From NCBI GenBank assembly GCA_024663395.1, contig JANFAH010000009.1, positions 496,001 to 560,000 of the forward strand: DNA of 64,000 bases, given 5' to 3'. Shown here in pieces: positions 1-11,539 of the stretch. This stretch comes from Pisolithus tinctorius (taxonomy: Eukaryota > Basidiomycota > Agaricomycetes > Boletales > Pisolithaceae). Both the position numbers and the translations under genes were made by a program. The notes under the pieces were generated by a model that was given only the letters and a program-made list of their open reading frames with translations, ran no database searches and had not been told where the DNA came from. Positions within the stretch are counted from its first letter, which is position 1. Every line of letters starts with the position of its first letter.

Positions 1-1904
1 TAAATGCTCCTTGTGCAACGGTATGATTCTGCGCTAGTAAGTCAAGCAGGGACCGCCAGACATCTACCAGAACATCCTTCTCGCGAAATGTGAATATGAA
101 TAGAGGCGATGTGAATGACAAACTCACGTCTAGTTGTTCAGTCGGCGGACGAGGCATGCATCCACACCATCCATCAAATACGGTCTCGTAATAGAGAGTG
201 ATCTCTGCGTCGGTGAGAGGACAAACGCGGTCGACAGTGAACTGGGAAATCTTTCGCTGGATGTCGGGAAGGACGTCACAAGATGCATTGACGATAGTCC
301 CATCGAATAAAACCATGGGAGCCATATCGTCGAACTGTTTGAACAAACAAATGTCGGTTAAGCTCGCAGTCGGCATCGTAACCGCGCGGAGAAGGGCAAT
401 GCCCTCCTTCTTGGCACGTGCGCACTTGCTTTGCACCATGCCACAGATGATCGCGAATGCTTGTGTCACTCTCCGATCCTCTCTAACGGACGAGGCTGAA
501 GGCCCTGTACTGCGGGTATGTAGCAGGATCCCCGTGACCGCAATCCCCGTTCTTCCCCAGAGTTCTTGCTTCAAAGCACGGAAGGCTAAATTCTCCCAAC
601 TGACGTCGATACCCTCGGGTTCTGAAAGCATGCGAGCATAAACCCACACGAAGCATCTCCAAACAAGCGGATGTAGCGAACGGACGACTGCGGCATCATG
701 CGTCAGACCATTCGCCATCGCACCGAGGACGAAATCTAAAGTGTGGGCGTCAGAGAATATCAGAGGGCCACAAATTATGATCAAAGATGCCACGACAGTA
801 AGCATCCACACTGGACCCTCCCCCGGGCGCATCAGAGACCCGGCTTTGAACGCAGCCTGTACAGTTCCAATCAAGGTTTCAGGTGTATCAGAGAGAGCAG
901 CTTGATTCCGCAGAAAACTGAAGACGCATGTAGATACTGCTTGTCGATCCTGCTTGGAGAATGCATCGAATTCACGCACCAACGGTGCTGCAAAGCTGCA
1001 TAAAACACCGGAGGCATGCAAGCGATGATCAGTCGACTGTGAAAGAAGGTGCTCCAGCACCAATGGTAATAACTGAGACATTGTATTGAAGCATTCTCTG
1101 GCATGGCGATCTAACATGTGCGCCACAACCTACAGGAATAAAGTGAATATGAAACGGACTGAAGCAAGCTATATGGTACCTTGAGGCCATCAAGCGTGGT
1201 ATCTGTGGACGTTTTCGGGCCAGTAAGACAGTATCGTAAGGCCGTCATCAAACTAGTCTCGTGGGGTTTGATTGCAGCCCACGGCAAACATTGTGAACGC
1301 AATATCCATAAAGATAATGAAAGTGTCTTCGAACTGTTAAACACGGGTAAAGCTTTCGCAAGAACTATGCTCAGAACATCGCCGAACAGATCAGTGAGGT
1401 CGGCGACTACCCAACATTAGATGCGACTTGTGATCCAGTCATGCTGCACTCACTAGTGAAGAGGGAAGATAAAGAGGGAAACTTGAATATTACAGCTAGT
1501 GTAGACAAGGCGTAGTTGCACAAAGATGAGAAGTCCCTTGCGCATTGTATTTGTATTGACCCAATCTCTGCAGAACGTGTATCGGACAGGAACAAGTCCT
1601 TAGGCGCACGACGGGGAGGGTGATCTGCGGAGAACGGGTCTATATGCGCGAGTCCGATATCGCGACGGAATGCTTCAAACAGATCTTTTCTATTTAGAGT
1701 TATGCATTCAAACGCGGGGAACGATGTGGCGGGTTCTTGCAGAGCCTGGCTCTGCGACTTGAGTCTTCCGGAGAGTGTGTTGTACGCGTCCAGGAGGTCA
1801 TTGGAAGAAACTGACGAGCTATCCTGCAGTGAATCCGTGATCGTTTCTATAGCTGACAGTAGATACGAGGTGTCGTGGAGAGGAGTTGAGGGATTGCCGC
1901 TCAT
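1..1904 (-). CDS. Rif1-like telomere/replication-timing protein, N-terminal part (runs off left edge)
   Basis: This minus-strand gene starts at 1904 and continues past position 1. Three introns fit in frame: 1408-1453, 1130-1179 and 80-127 (46, 50 and 48 bp, all GT-AG). The joined product is helical and HEAT/ARM-like, with no transmembrane segment. The stretch from about residue 150 onward resembles the Rif1 N-terminal superhelix. It has the order LTDLF-VLS-LAKALP, then a segment on choosing a residue-rich loop (SLWILRSQCLP), then LHPLVWRCFVWVYARM followed by a block ending RALKQELW. In other fungi Rif1 recruits PP1 phosphatase and restrains origin firing and telomere elongation. The PP1-docking motifs and C-terminus lie outside the window, so the assignment rests on the N-terminal pattern alone. 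Another HEAT-repeat protein remains possible. The start is the first ATG of the long first exon. Confidence 0.6.
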
Positions 1905-3313
1905 TTACGTTCACACGCCTTAGGTACAGGTTAGGCGTCCGGCTCGTTTCAAGTTAGCGTAGAACACGTCGTTCATGGCAACCTGGACTGGCGAGGAAAT
2001 AGACGGATTCCCGTGGGTCACAGTGGCAGCAAGTCGCAACCTGCAAGACGCGCCGCATGATATGAGTGATCTCCGGACTGATAGGTGTGTATCTCGTCAA
2101 TTACACGACTCACCTGCCACAGTGCACTTCTAGTGGTCGACTAAATCCGCAACGGCAGCGGAAGGATGGTTGAATCTGCAAAGAGACACGGTCAAAGCTA
2201 ATGGTCAACGCGTTGTTGGTGGCCTGAGACACGGCGCCATGATATGTAGGATGTGGTAAATCACGTGGCCAGTTGGGACACATATTCCCACGCCCACTCA
2301 TCTTATCACGCACCACACTAGCCTCATGCCAAGACATCTGTTTCGAGGCTTGCCATCAGACTACATTTCCATCGACCCTTCCTTCGACAATCAGATGCTA
2401 CCATTCAGAAGTTGAAGCACGTGTAAGCATTCACGTATCGGTCGCATTCTGGAGTTAACGTCTACAAAACGACTCCGATCCATTAATGCGTCACAGATGT
2501 ACATTATGCGGCGACCACGGAATCTATGTTAATATTAGAATTCTGGCCAGTCTTGTGAGTACACGACGGGTGCACGGCTCAACCAAACAGCAGCGTCACG
2601 ATCAACTTTGTTGGCCATTACAATTTACCGGAAAAATATGGCCGGCTTACTGTAGGCGCGACAAAGGATACTGAAACCTGCGCTTTGCCTCGGCGCACCT
2701 ACCATGAAAGAACTTGCATAATACGTCGGGAGAAGTCTTTGACAAAGGTAATATCGCTAGCGGATCTTTGGTGCGTACGATTTTATGATGGTGACCGACA
2801 TGAACAAACGAAAGCGACGTCGTGACAGTTCCGTAAGCACGAAGCACGATACTTTCCAAATTAGTACAACCATTGCCGCGATGTTATTTCCGCTTGTTGC
2901 AACCGGCATATTCACCCCGTCACCCTCCTGGTTGATTTCACCCTCAAACAGGGCATTTGAACTGTGCGGAACTGTGCGGATAATGTCGAGGTACAGTCCA
3001 GTTGTTTTTAGCATCGAGGGAAGTAAGTTGCAAGTTGCAGAGGATCGCATTCCTCGGCGAAATCCCTCAAACGTGATGGAAGTTTCGGCAAGAAATTTGG
3101 GCCCCACTGCACAGGCATCAAAACGTAAGTTTCGCGTTGGTCTTATTACTTCCTGGATCGGGCCTGGTGTGACTACAAAACCCTATAAAACCCCACCCGT
3201 CCCAGTCTCGGGTAAACCATTCGCTCTTTTTTCGCTACCATTCCTACCTCCTGTGCCAAAAATCAACCCCCTCGTTAAATAACGATCCTTGACTTCGATA
3301 TCAACGCTCTAAC
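1905..3313. other. Divergent intergenic region, no gene recognised
   Basis: About 1.4 kb separates the divergent Rif1-like gene and the Kre9-like gene. It has overlapping open frames on both strands at 2757-3282, neither with a recognisable domain or convincing splice structure. A 10-base direct repeat (ctgtgcggaa) occurs around 2960-2980. The only clear regulatory element is the TATA box near the right end. Confidence 0.5.
3184..3190 (+). promoter_or_regulatory. TATA box of the Kre9-like gene
   Basis: A TATAAAA element lies about 125 bp before the ATG at 3314, in a C-rich, pyrimidine-rich leader. The spacing allows a typical basidiomycete 5' UTR. Confidence 0.55.
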
Positions 3314-3848
3314 ATGCACGCCGCACTGTTTTCTTTCTTTGTTGCTGTCTTCTTTTCGGTTTTCGCTCGGGCAGCACCAGTAACAACTCAACCAGTTGAA
3401 CTCCTTGTCTTCAGTCCTACTATTACCTCCCCTACCGCTGGTATTGTTTGGATCACCAACACAAAGGCGAATGTGACTTGGTTAACGAGCAATATCCCTG
3501 CTGAGAAGCAGAACACAACTGGTCTTCTTCTGTTAGGCTACGAAGCCAACGACTCGGAGAACTTGGACATCTGTGAGTTGCGGTTCCTCAAGGCTTTGAC
3601 TCGTAGTAAATATTGAACCAATGCCTTTAGATCACCCACTTGCCTCTCAGTTCCCTCTCGCCCAAGGCTGGGTAGAGTTCACGGTCCCAAGCAACTTGAC
3701 CTACAAGAACAATTATATCGTTGTCCGTACGTATACGAACTTTGCTGTTCATATTCTTGCACGATGACACATCTGCACAGTTTTCGGTGACTCCGGGAAT
3801 GCCAGTCCCCAATTTACTATCACTCCCAACAACGCCACCCAATCCTAA
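3314..3848 (+). CDS. Small secreted Kre9/KNH1 N-terminal domain protein
   Basis: Exons 3314-3572, 3631-3726 and 3781-3848 join to 140 residues. Residues 1-20 form a signal peptide (hydrophobic run, then ARA-A). The mature part has the layout of the fungal Kre9/KNH N-terminal domain: the opening motif PVELLVFSPTITSPTAGIVW, then a TNTKANVTW strand, LLLGY, and a C-terminal IVVLFGDSGNASPQFTI strand. In yeast Kre9/Knh1 act in beta-1,6-glucan assembly of the cell wall. In basidiomycetes this domain occurs in many secreted or GPI-anchored proteins. Here there is no Ser/Thr-rich tail and no GPI-attachment signal, so it is probably a free secreted or wall-associated protein. Several N-glycosylation sequons are visible (NVT, NTT, NLT, NAT). 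The exact function is not known. Confidence 0.85.
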
Positions 3849-6173
3849 GCATGGATATTCTCTTGCATGACTATGGACTCATGACTACGGACTACCAATG
3901 ATTCTTCTCAGCTAGCCTGATTATTTTGTACTGCTATGGACAGTAGCCTGGTGCTTTGATAGGGCTTATAGGTAAAACTTTACCTCACTAGCAGATCCTC
4001 ACAAACGGACAATATATTCGACCTGTTTCTTTGATCGCAATGCTGGATTCTCTATTAAGCCGAATTAAGGGTGAACAGATGGGCGGAAGAGCTAACGGCT
4101 TCCAACAGCGACGTGCCGTACTTTCGTTAATCGGGTTGAGGATTTTACCGCGGATGAAGGATGAATCGATAAGCCTCAGAGGTTGGTAACTGTTGGTTGT
4201 GTGCTGGCAAGCGGTTACCGTCGCCAGCCTCAACTCCACCAAAGTTGCGCGGCCTTGAACCAGGATCTGGTTGAAATGTCTTCAGGACCCACTAAAGTGG
4301 AGTGGGGTGCCTCCATTGCACCTTCGGAGTGGTCTTCGCACATTCCTTTCCACTCGTACGAGGATGTCCGTACTCACAGTTGGCGTCATCGCAATTGTGA
4401 TCGCGCGTGTCTTCTCGTCCTTCTCAAAGCGTCCAGCAATTTCTTCCCGAGTATAGTGTCTTGCCTTAGTCCAACGTCTAACGGATTATCAGTGAGTACG
4501 CTTCTCGAGGAATGCAGTGGAATGTACTGATCAACCTTCTTTGTTACCGATAGAAAGTAGTATAGCAACACGTTCAGAATGTTGCTTGGCGGTGGATAAG
4601 TTGTCGTCATCTCGTCAGCAGCTGCTATCTAGCCCATTTATGCGGCCGACCGTAGCACACTCGAAACCCACGAAACGCACAACACATTGTATCATGTGGT
4701 GTCTGGAAGTAGGGGCAATTGCTCCGAGGTTTACCAGGTTGTGATACCTCATACTTTCGCGATGCGCTATTATGTGACTCCACCAATCACCATAGCCTGT
4801 TCGCCAAAATCAAACCTTACATTCGGGTGAAAAGCGTTCGCGCACCACTCATGAGATTTCTCACTGAGCCACTGTACTGTGCAACCAAACTTGTCTTTGG
4901 CAGCAGGTACCCTGGAAACTCTTATGATAACTCGCGTGCTCCCGATGAGAGCATGTCAGAGCATTTTTCAGAGTGTATTTTGTTTCCGGCCGTTGATGAA
5001 AGCTCGGAAGGACCACTGACGATCTTAGCATCGGGGACGTCTTCGGGGACGATGGGTGGCTAGGTTTCGCCTTCATGAATTCATTCTAGGATAACACTGC
5101 TCTTCACGCATCAGTAAGCGAATAAATGGTTTAAACCTGTTTAAACCTGTCACTGACTGGTCGTGACCGTGATTCCACCATTCCCTGTCCCCCTGATGCG
5201 AGACAGGTTGTTACTTTACCTTTCGATGGGGTATCTGTGCGAACACATCCCGGGTAGCATCATGGCTATTCTTGTTCCTCCTTGGTTAGCCCCAAACAAT
5301 CTCATTACCAGTACATTAGCATTCCCCCAGTAGCTTGCTTGCTGCTGAGGTAGCCTATGGCTTTCAATAAGGATGAATACCCCACACTTCTTGGAACTCG
5401 TAAGTAGTTGTGTGTCTGGATGGCCCATGAAGGCCCTTGAGAATGCCAGCATTGCCTTGGGATGCATTATATATTCTCATTGGCTGTAAATCTAGCCTAT
5501 ATTCATGCGAGAAGTCAATCAAATTACTGTGAATACACACTATTGGTGCATTTCTTGGTGAATTTCATTGACCATGTCTTGCAGTTACTGGTACTGCTGG
5601 TACACTTTCGAACGGCTCGACTTCGCGTGCAATGGCCCTAAGGGCATTACACGTGTGGTTGATGTCCGGAGGCCGACCATCTGCCACAGTAACAAGCGAG
5701 CCGCGACGGACCCCTATACTTACCACACGGTGAGATGTGCGAACACTGCCAAACTCGGGAAGTGCCGCCTGCGTCGGCGCTAACCTTGCTTGCTGTTTGC
5801 GTCTTACTCACGGGGAGATAAGTTTTATAGTACCTTTTACAGCGTGTAGTCTACGCTGTACCGTCTACGAATAGCGTTCATCGTCCGTAGTGTAAATCCA
5901 GTGCTCTAGTCCGACGAGTACTAACGGCAATCTAAGTTGGCAGAAGATGATCGGCTAGATGGACTACATCTGGGAAACAGCTACGCGACGCGGCTGTTAA
6001 CAGCTCTTTCGCACTTGAGCGAGCCTTCTCATTGGCCAACAAGTGTCTTAGCGAGTCTTACGACAAGTCACTTCCAAACGGAGGCAGGTATAACCTGCTC
6101 ACTCCCTCGGGTAGTTTTGCAGATGTAGATTTACGCACAAAGCGGTGGTGGCAGGAGATCTCAGCGAGGGTCT
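3849..6173. other. Gene-poor intergenic region of 2.3 kb
   Basis: No gene could be supported. Open frames of 60-115 codons occur on both strands (for example 4183-4530 plus and 4386-4610 minus), but none has a recognisable domain, transmembrane pattern or splice-joined extension. A tandem ten-base repeat gtttaaacct lies at 5129-5148 and creates two adjacent GTTTAAAC palindromes. The stretch may hold decayed genes or an unrecognised species-specific gene. Confidence 0.4.
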
Positions 6174-6388
6174 AGTACAGTGGACTTTGCTATCCAGCTT
6201 TCGCATTTGTACCTCGGACGACTAAGATATAACACCACAATAACGTCTCCTATCAAATACTGTACAATAAACTTTGCTGTCGAGCTCTCGCAGCTGTGCG
6301 TTGGACGGACACCACAATAATGTTTGCCATCAAGTACTCTACAATAGACTTTGCTGTTGAGTTCTCGCAGTTGTGCGTTGGACGCTTA
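6174..6388. repeat. Three degenerate tandem copies of an about 80-bp unit upstream of COX20
   Basis: Copies start near 6174, 6256 and 6333. Shared blocks are an agtactctacaata-like start, gactttgctgt, then ctcgcag-tgtgcgttggac and accacaataa. Copies 2 and 3 are the most alike and copy 1 is the most diverged. The array ends about 180 bp before the COX20 ATG, so it lies in the promoter or 5' leader of that gene. It is absent from the inverted duplicate of COX20. Confidence 0.75.
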
Positions 6389-6567
6389 TGAAATATTGAC
6401 GGTATTGGACCCTTATTACACGGCAGTCCGGAAATGGAAAGAATTTCCGTGGTGAGTTGGCTCCCACGCATTTATGACCCCGGTAGAAACCTTGCAAGCA
6501 AGGTAACAAGAGCAAACATAGACCCCGATTCTGTGCCCTTAGTAATACTGCACTAAGAATCACACCA

Positions 6568-7193
6568 ATGGCTAGCATGTCCGACGACATTGCCACGCAG
6601 CCAAAGCCAGAAGATGTTTCACCACCATCGAATCATTCGCGAAGACCGATTTACAAAACAGAGACAACAGGTAACTATTGGCAAGATGTATGGGAGGCAT
6701 GCAAGGTACGCAGTTCTCTCTCTTGCTGCCCTCAATAAGTTACATCATGTAATACAATATTGGGCGAAAGCTAGCGAATATCCATCGTCGATGATTTCCA
6801 GCGACTTGGGGAAATGCCTTGTGCACGGCACAGTTTACTTACCGGAATCGCGAGCGGTGCCGGCGTAGGAGTAATAAGGGCCATCAGCGCGAGTACGTTT
6901 TTTCTTGACAACCTACGTCGCAAACGCGTGTCATTGACCACGTATTTCACAAGGTCCCTTCGTGGCTTCCAATTGGGCGGTGGGGACTTTTATGGTCATC
7001 TCACTAGGATCGTGGTAGGTGTCATGTCGCTAGACCAGGTGGTGTATGTCCTTCATACCCTGCGCGTGTTCCTAGGACGATCTGCCAAAGGAACCTGCAG
7101 GCTGAACGGCGTAGGGTGGCACGAGTCGTCGAAGAGATGCCCAAACGGTTCATAAAATCGAAAGAAACGAGCACCGATAATCAGCGGTCGTAA
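6568..7193 (+). CDS. COX20: Cox20, cytochrome c oxidase assembly chaperone
   Basis: Exons 6568-6705, 6775-6892, 6954-7014 and 7076-7193 give 144 residues. The family signature is clear: a YWQDVWEACK segment, then VDDFQRLGEMPCARHSLLTG followed by glycine-rich membrane segment 1. Membrane segment 2 is NWAVGTFMVISLGSW, leading into a basic C-terminal tail (QAERRRVARVVEE). Cox20 is a two-pass inner mitochondrial membrane protein that handles newly made Cox2 during cytochrome c oxidase assembly. The length fits the family. Two ATGs occur at the start (6568 and three codons on); the first is used here. A second, broken copy lies inverted at 15.6-16.2 kb, so this is probably the only working COX20 in the window. 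A three-copy tandem repeat sits in its upstream region. Confidence 0.9.
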
Positions 7194-7297
7194 TTTTGAA
7201 CGTACAGATTTCTTCATTCTGTGCGTGTAAACCGTACGACGCCGGGCAGGTGGTTTCGACATGCTGTGGTATGTACATATGTATACAGCCGCATCGC

Positions 7298-7345
7298 CTA
7301 CCTTATGATGTCCCCACAGTTCTCTACGAGCCCCGAGTCTGCTCT
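7298..7345 (-). pseudogene. Remnant of the last IBP1 exon
   Basis: Just downstream of COX20, on the opposite strand, about 48 bp match the final exon of the intact phosphatase gene at 15528-15572. The reading frame and the TAG stop position are both kept: LVEN-10-codon tail ending IIR-stop here, against LVENWKNVIW-stop in the intact gene. Over the last 33 bases 25 match. No trace of the rhodanese core or catalytic motif follows upstream, so this cannot be a gene. It marks one end of the COX20/IBP1 segmental duplication. Confidence 0.7.
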
Positions 7346-7877
7346 TCTACGATATATCCAGCACCCCAACTCCACCTGTTTGCGTCGTGGCTAATGTTAG
7401 CAAAATTTGTTTTATATTTCAACTGTGCAATTCTCTCCCCCACGTAGTTTGCCCGAAAAGCCTACGCATGCACCACCCTTCAAGCTTCACCGATCACCGG
7501 TGATCGTGCTGCACTCTCAAGAACATATATAGGTGCATATTCGTCGTGTGAAGTAGCTGTGTATGCAAGGAACCCTTACGCCTTACCTACGGGTAAGAGA
7601 TAAATGCTCCTCTACTAGTCGATGAGCTGTCGCACAGACAAAAGCATTAATATTGGAACAAGGGCGGAATTCCAGATGCTGCCACAAATTTCCGCTACAA
7701 TCAAGCTAGTAATCCTCAAGAGGTCATAGGCAAGAAAATAATCATGGTTCCAGGTCAGTATCACGCAAAGTCACCGAATATCCAGATCGGAACATTCCCA
7801 ATGTTGAACTGGGGGCGTAAATGGAAGCCGAACGAGACATCCGACATCCCTTGAGATGAATAGGACGAGTGTCTCCG
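7346..7877. other. Intergenic region between the IBP1 remnant and EBP
   Basis: About 530 bp with no gene recognised. It follows the duplication breakpoint and contains the 3' flank of the EBP gene, whose stop is at 7878-7880. No upstream exon of the phosphatase could be found here. Confidence 0.5.
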
Positions 7878-8773
<896 letters not shown>

Positions 8774-9036
8774 AGTACTGAGTACCTATCCGGCGTTGGA
8801 AGAGGAAGAAGGGTTAAGGGCGTGCGCCCACAAGGCACAGACGCTTATGTAATCTCACTCTCAAACGTGGTTTCTTCCTACTTTCGAGCAGTGCATGTGT
8901 TAAGGGTCTTTAGTCCCAGATATCGGTATCTGAGTTACATTGAACTCTGGTTTTTATATTCTGGTGTCCGTGCTGGCTGTTTGCGAGTTGCTGACGTAAC
9001 ACGTAGCCCCCTGTCCTGCCATCTCTCAAGCAAGTG

Positions 9037-10845
9037 ATGAGCCTCTCAGACAATAACCACCCTCCGTTCAAGCCGCGTGAGTACTTCGTGCTTACAGATG
9101 CTGGAAAGCCAGTTTTCACGAGGTATTGCACACTCAATGATCACCGAAGAAAAAGCTGATGCGAAAACCCTAGTCGGCGCGAGGATGGAGATTCCGATAC
9201 ATTGTCGTGTACCATGGGCCTAGTTCAGGCCTTACTCTCCGTGTTTATCGACGACGGAGACAAGTTACGTTCCATAAACTCCGGCGAACTGAGAATTACT
9301 TTCCTCTTGCGATCACCACTCTACTATGTTTGTGCATCGACTTGGGGAGAACCAGAGTCTGTAGTGAGTAGCCCGTTTTCTCTCAGCGGATCGAGGCTCA
9401 TTTCCAGAAAGACACGTACGCACCTCGAGTATCTACACCTACAAATCCTTAGCATTGTCACTGCTGCGCAGCTCAGACGCATATTTGAACGTCGCACGAA
9501 CTTCGATCTGAGACGCCTCCTGAATGGTATCCTCGTGTGTCTTGTGCTTCGTATTTTCCATATGTTTAACATGCAACACAGGCGCAGAACCTTTTCTGTT
9601 CTCGCTGCTCAGCCGGTTAGAATTGGACCTTGCTATGTCTACATCGTCACTGCACTGTCTGCAACTCGATCCGAATCTACGCTCGCGAGTAGCTGATGCT
9701 CTAGTACCCATAACAAAGATGAAGGTCAGCTGCAGGTCACAGACAAGAGGCACTGGATAATTCATGCACGCACAGGATACTTTGTATATCATCCTTATTG
9801 CCGGCGGTCGCGTAGTCACCCTCGTACGACCCAGGAAACACTCGATACATCCTGCAGGTTTTTTTCATATCTTCTTTGTAGTTCAACTGGTACTAATATT
9901 GCCTCTCATAGACATCCACGTCCTCGTGAATACTGCACATGCCCCGTCGATCTATAATTCGCCAGCGTCGGCTTCTTGGATCCCCGTCTGTCTCCCCAAG
10001 TACGACCCAGCGACCTTCGTGAATGCGTATATCTCGTTCTTATGGAAACCCGAGGATAACGGCATAGAGACATCGTCAAATGCCGAGTCTCGAGGATCAT
10101 CTTCATCCTCTCGTAGAGAAGACGGTCGCCACCCACCTAACCTTTCTTCAGATGCAGCAATATGTCTGATGTGTATCAGCGGTGGCGGAGAATTCGAGAC
10201 TGTCCGGAGTTGGTGCGATTCCGTTGCTCAGGTGACTATACACCGTTTACCACTGACTACTGTCCACTCATTGTCTCTTACAGAAATTGCAAAGCCAGGG
10301 CACACTGAAAGTAATCACGGATGCAATGGAGTCCGGGAAGACACATTACTCTGTTTCCCAGCTTGCGATCCCAGGATTACGACATTTTGTCTATAAATCT
10401 CGACCAGATGTCCAAATTACTTTTCCAACATTCGAGGATCCCTACGACAGTCGCGATGAAGTACGAAGGTGCGCAGTTCTTGTTGCAGAAGGTTGAAAAA
10501 TTTTCCTCATACCGGAATTACAGGATCATCACAATGTACCAAACGGTGTACGATGCCCTCCATGCGAAATCTGGTCAATCTGGACCGCTCAAGTTGCAGT
10601 GCATTCGTACAAATAAAGAAATTGTAATGGGATGGGTAAATTTCACTCGCGGCGTGTCTAAATCTAGAGAGTAACTGATGATGAAGGAATCCGTTCATTT
10701 TCAGATTACACAACCCTTCGAACTCTATATCGTCCTATCGCCAAGGCTACCGAAAACAGCGGTGATTAACGCGGCGAACGCCGTGACTCGATGGGTAAAG
10801 AAGGAGGAGAGAAACTTACTCTTAAGAGATGCGCCTGTATTTTAA
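9037..10845 (+). CDS. MON1: Mon1, subunit of the Mon1-Ccz1 Rab7/Ypt7 exchange factor
   Basis: Nine exons (9037-9122, 9174-9363, 9412-9526, 9582-9724, 9776-9857, 9912-10231, 10284-10468, 10524-10635, 10705-10845) give 457 residues. Family hallmarks appear in order: YFVLTDAGKPVFTSR near the N-terminus, ALLSVFIDDGDKLRSINSG, LRSPLYYVC, ESVTRTHLEYLHLQILSIVT, FERRTNFDLRRLL, and a C-terminus ending AVTRWVKKEE-LLLRDAPVF. Mon1 is built of longin domains. With Ccz1 it activates Ypt7 on late endosomes, vacuoles and autophagosomes, the step before HOPS tethering; the HOPS subunit gene VPS11 lies at the right end of the window. The usual long acidic N-terminal extension is missing from this model. Either it is absent or an upstream exon was missed. 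Confidence 0.9.
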
Positions 10846-10985
10846 TCGTACATATAGTGGGGCGGGTGTTTAGGAGGTTCATACAAATGCCCGCCATCTC
10901 GTGCTTTTCATACGACCTGCAGTGGTGATCACGTGACTGGCTCTTGACAAGCCTCCGCCGAGGCGTATTTTCGGATGGCCTTGTC

Positions 10986-11539
10986 ATGTTTTCAGTACAG
11001 CACTCATTCAAGCGGGTCTCATGGAGCTGGTCGAGGTTGGTTCACTCTGCCGCAGCCGTCCCTCGACCAATACCTGAACCGAGAGGTATGCTGTGCTCGA
11101 TTCCATGGAATTCCTAGTTGCAAGGTCGTTAACTACCAAACAGGCAAAATTGCTACGCCGCAAGACTTCCTGAGCGCCATAGGACGCAGCTCTGAGAAGA
11201 AGGTTTCCACCGATAGTTGGGAAGCATTCTGGCGGTTGACCGGATGGGATCTAAAGAGTGCTAGTGTACCTGTCAGGGATCGGAGGTACGAGCAGGCTCC
11301 TGTGAAAGCCGCCGTGTGTTTTTTTTTTTTTTTTTTTGGTTCTTGACGTGCAGTGTAGATACATTCTGTGGTGCATGGAAAAATTCCGACAGGATGTTCC
11401 CATCGAACAGTTCGCTCACGAACCCAAACCGAAGAAGAAGATACGAGGGTAAGTATCACCTGCTAAGGCTATGTTCAGGGATACTTCTAATTGCACTAGA
11501 TGGGGACCTGCGGTACAACACGGCAAGCGGATTCGGTAG
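10986..11539 (+). CDS. Mitochondrial small-subunit ribosomal protein mS41 (IGR motif, Fyv4 type)
   Basis: Exons 10986-11085, 11144-11285, 11359-11448 and 11500-11539 give 123 residues. The first exon encodes an arginine- and serine-rich leader without acidic residues, typical of mitochondrial import. The core TPQDFLSAIGR is the IGR motif (PF09597). It is followed by a SAM-like fold and RDRRYILWCMEKF, and ends in a basic KPKKKIRGWGPAVQ tail, all as in mS41. The protein is part of the mitoribosomal small subunit. It sits 140 bp after MON1 in the same direction. An ATG at 10975 in another frame precedes the chosen start by 11 bp; the chosen frame is the one that splices through all exons. Intron 2 carries a run of 19 T. 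Confidence 0.87.
11319..11337. repeat. Poly-T run in an mS41 intron
   Basis: Nineteen consecutive T, about 20 bases before the AG acceptor at 11357-11358. It acts as an extreme polypyrimidine tract and is likely length-variable between strains. Confidence 0.9.

Noticed and set aside
2757..3282. Two overlapping long frames (minus 2757-3107, plus 2785-3282) suggesting a gene before the Kre9-like protein
   Set aside because: Neither has a recognisable domain, splice-joined extension or codon bias. Overlap on both strands without homology points to chance in a promoter region.
4183..4530. 115-codon plus-strand frame with a following GTGAGT donor
   Set aside because: The next candidate exon after the nearest acceptor stops quickly and no known pattern appears.
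5568..5783. 71-codon frame rich in Tyr, Cys and Arg, considered as a small secreted peptide
   Set aside because: No signal peptide and no repeated or processed motif.
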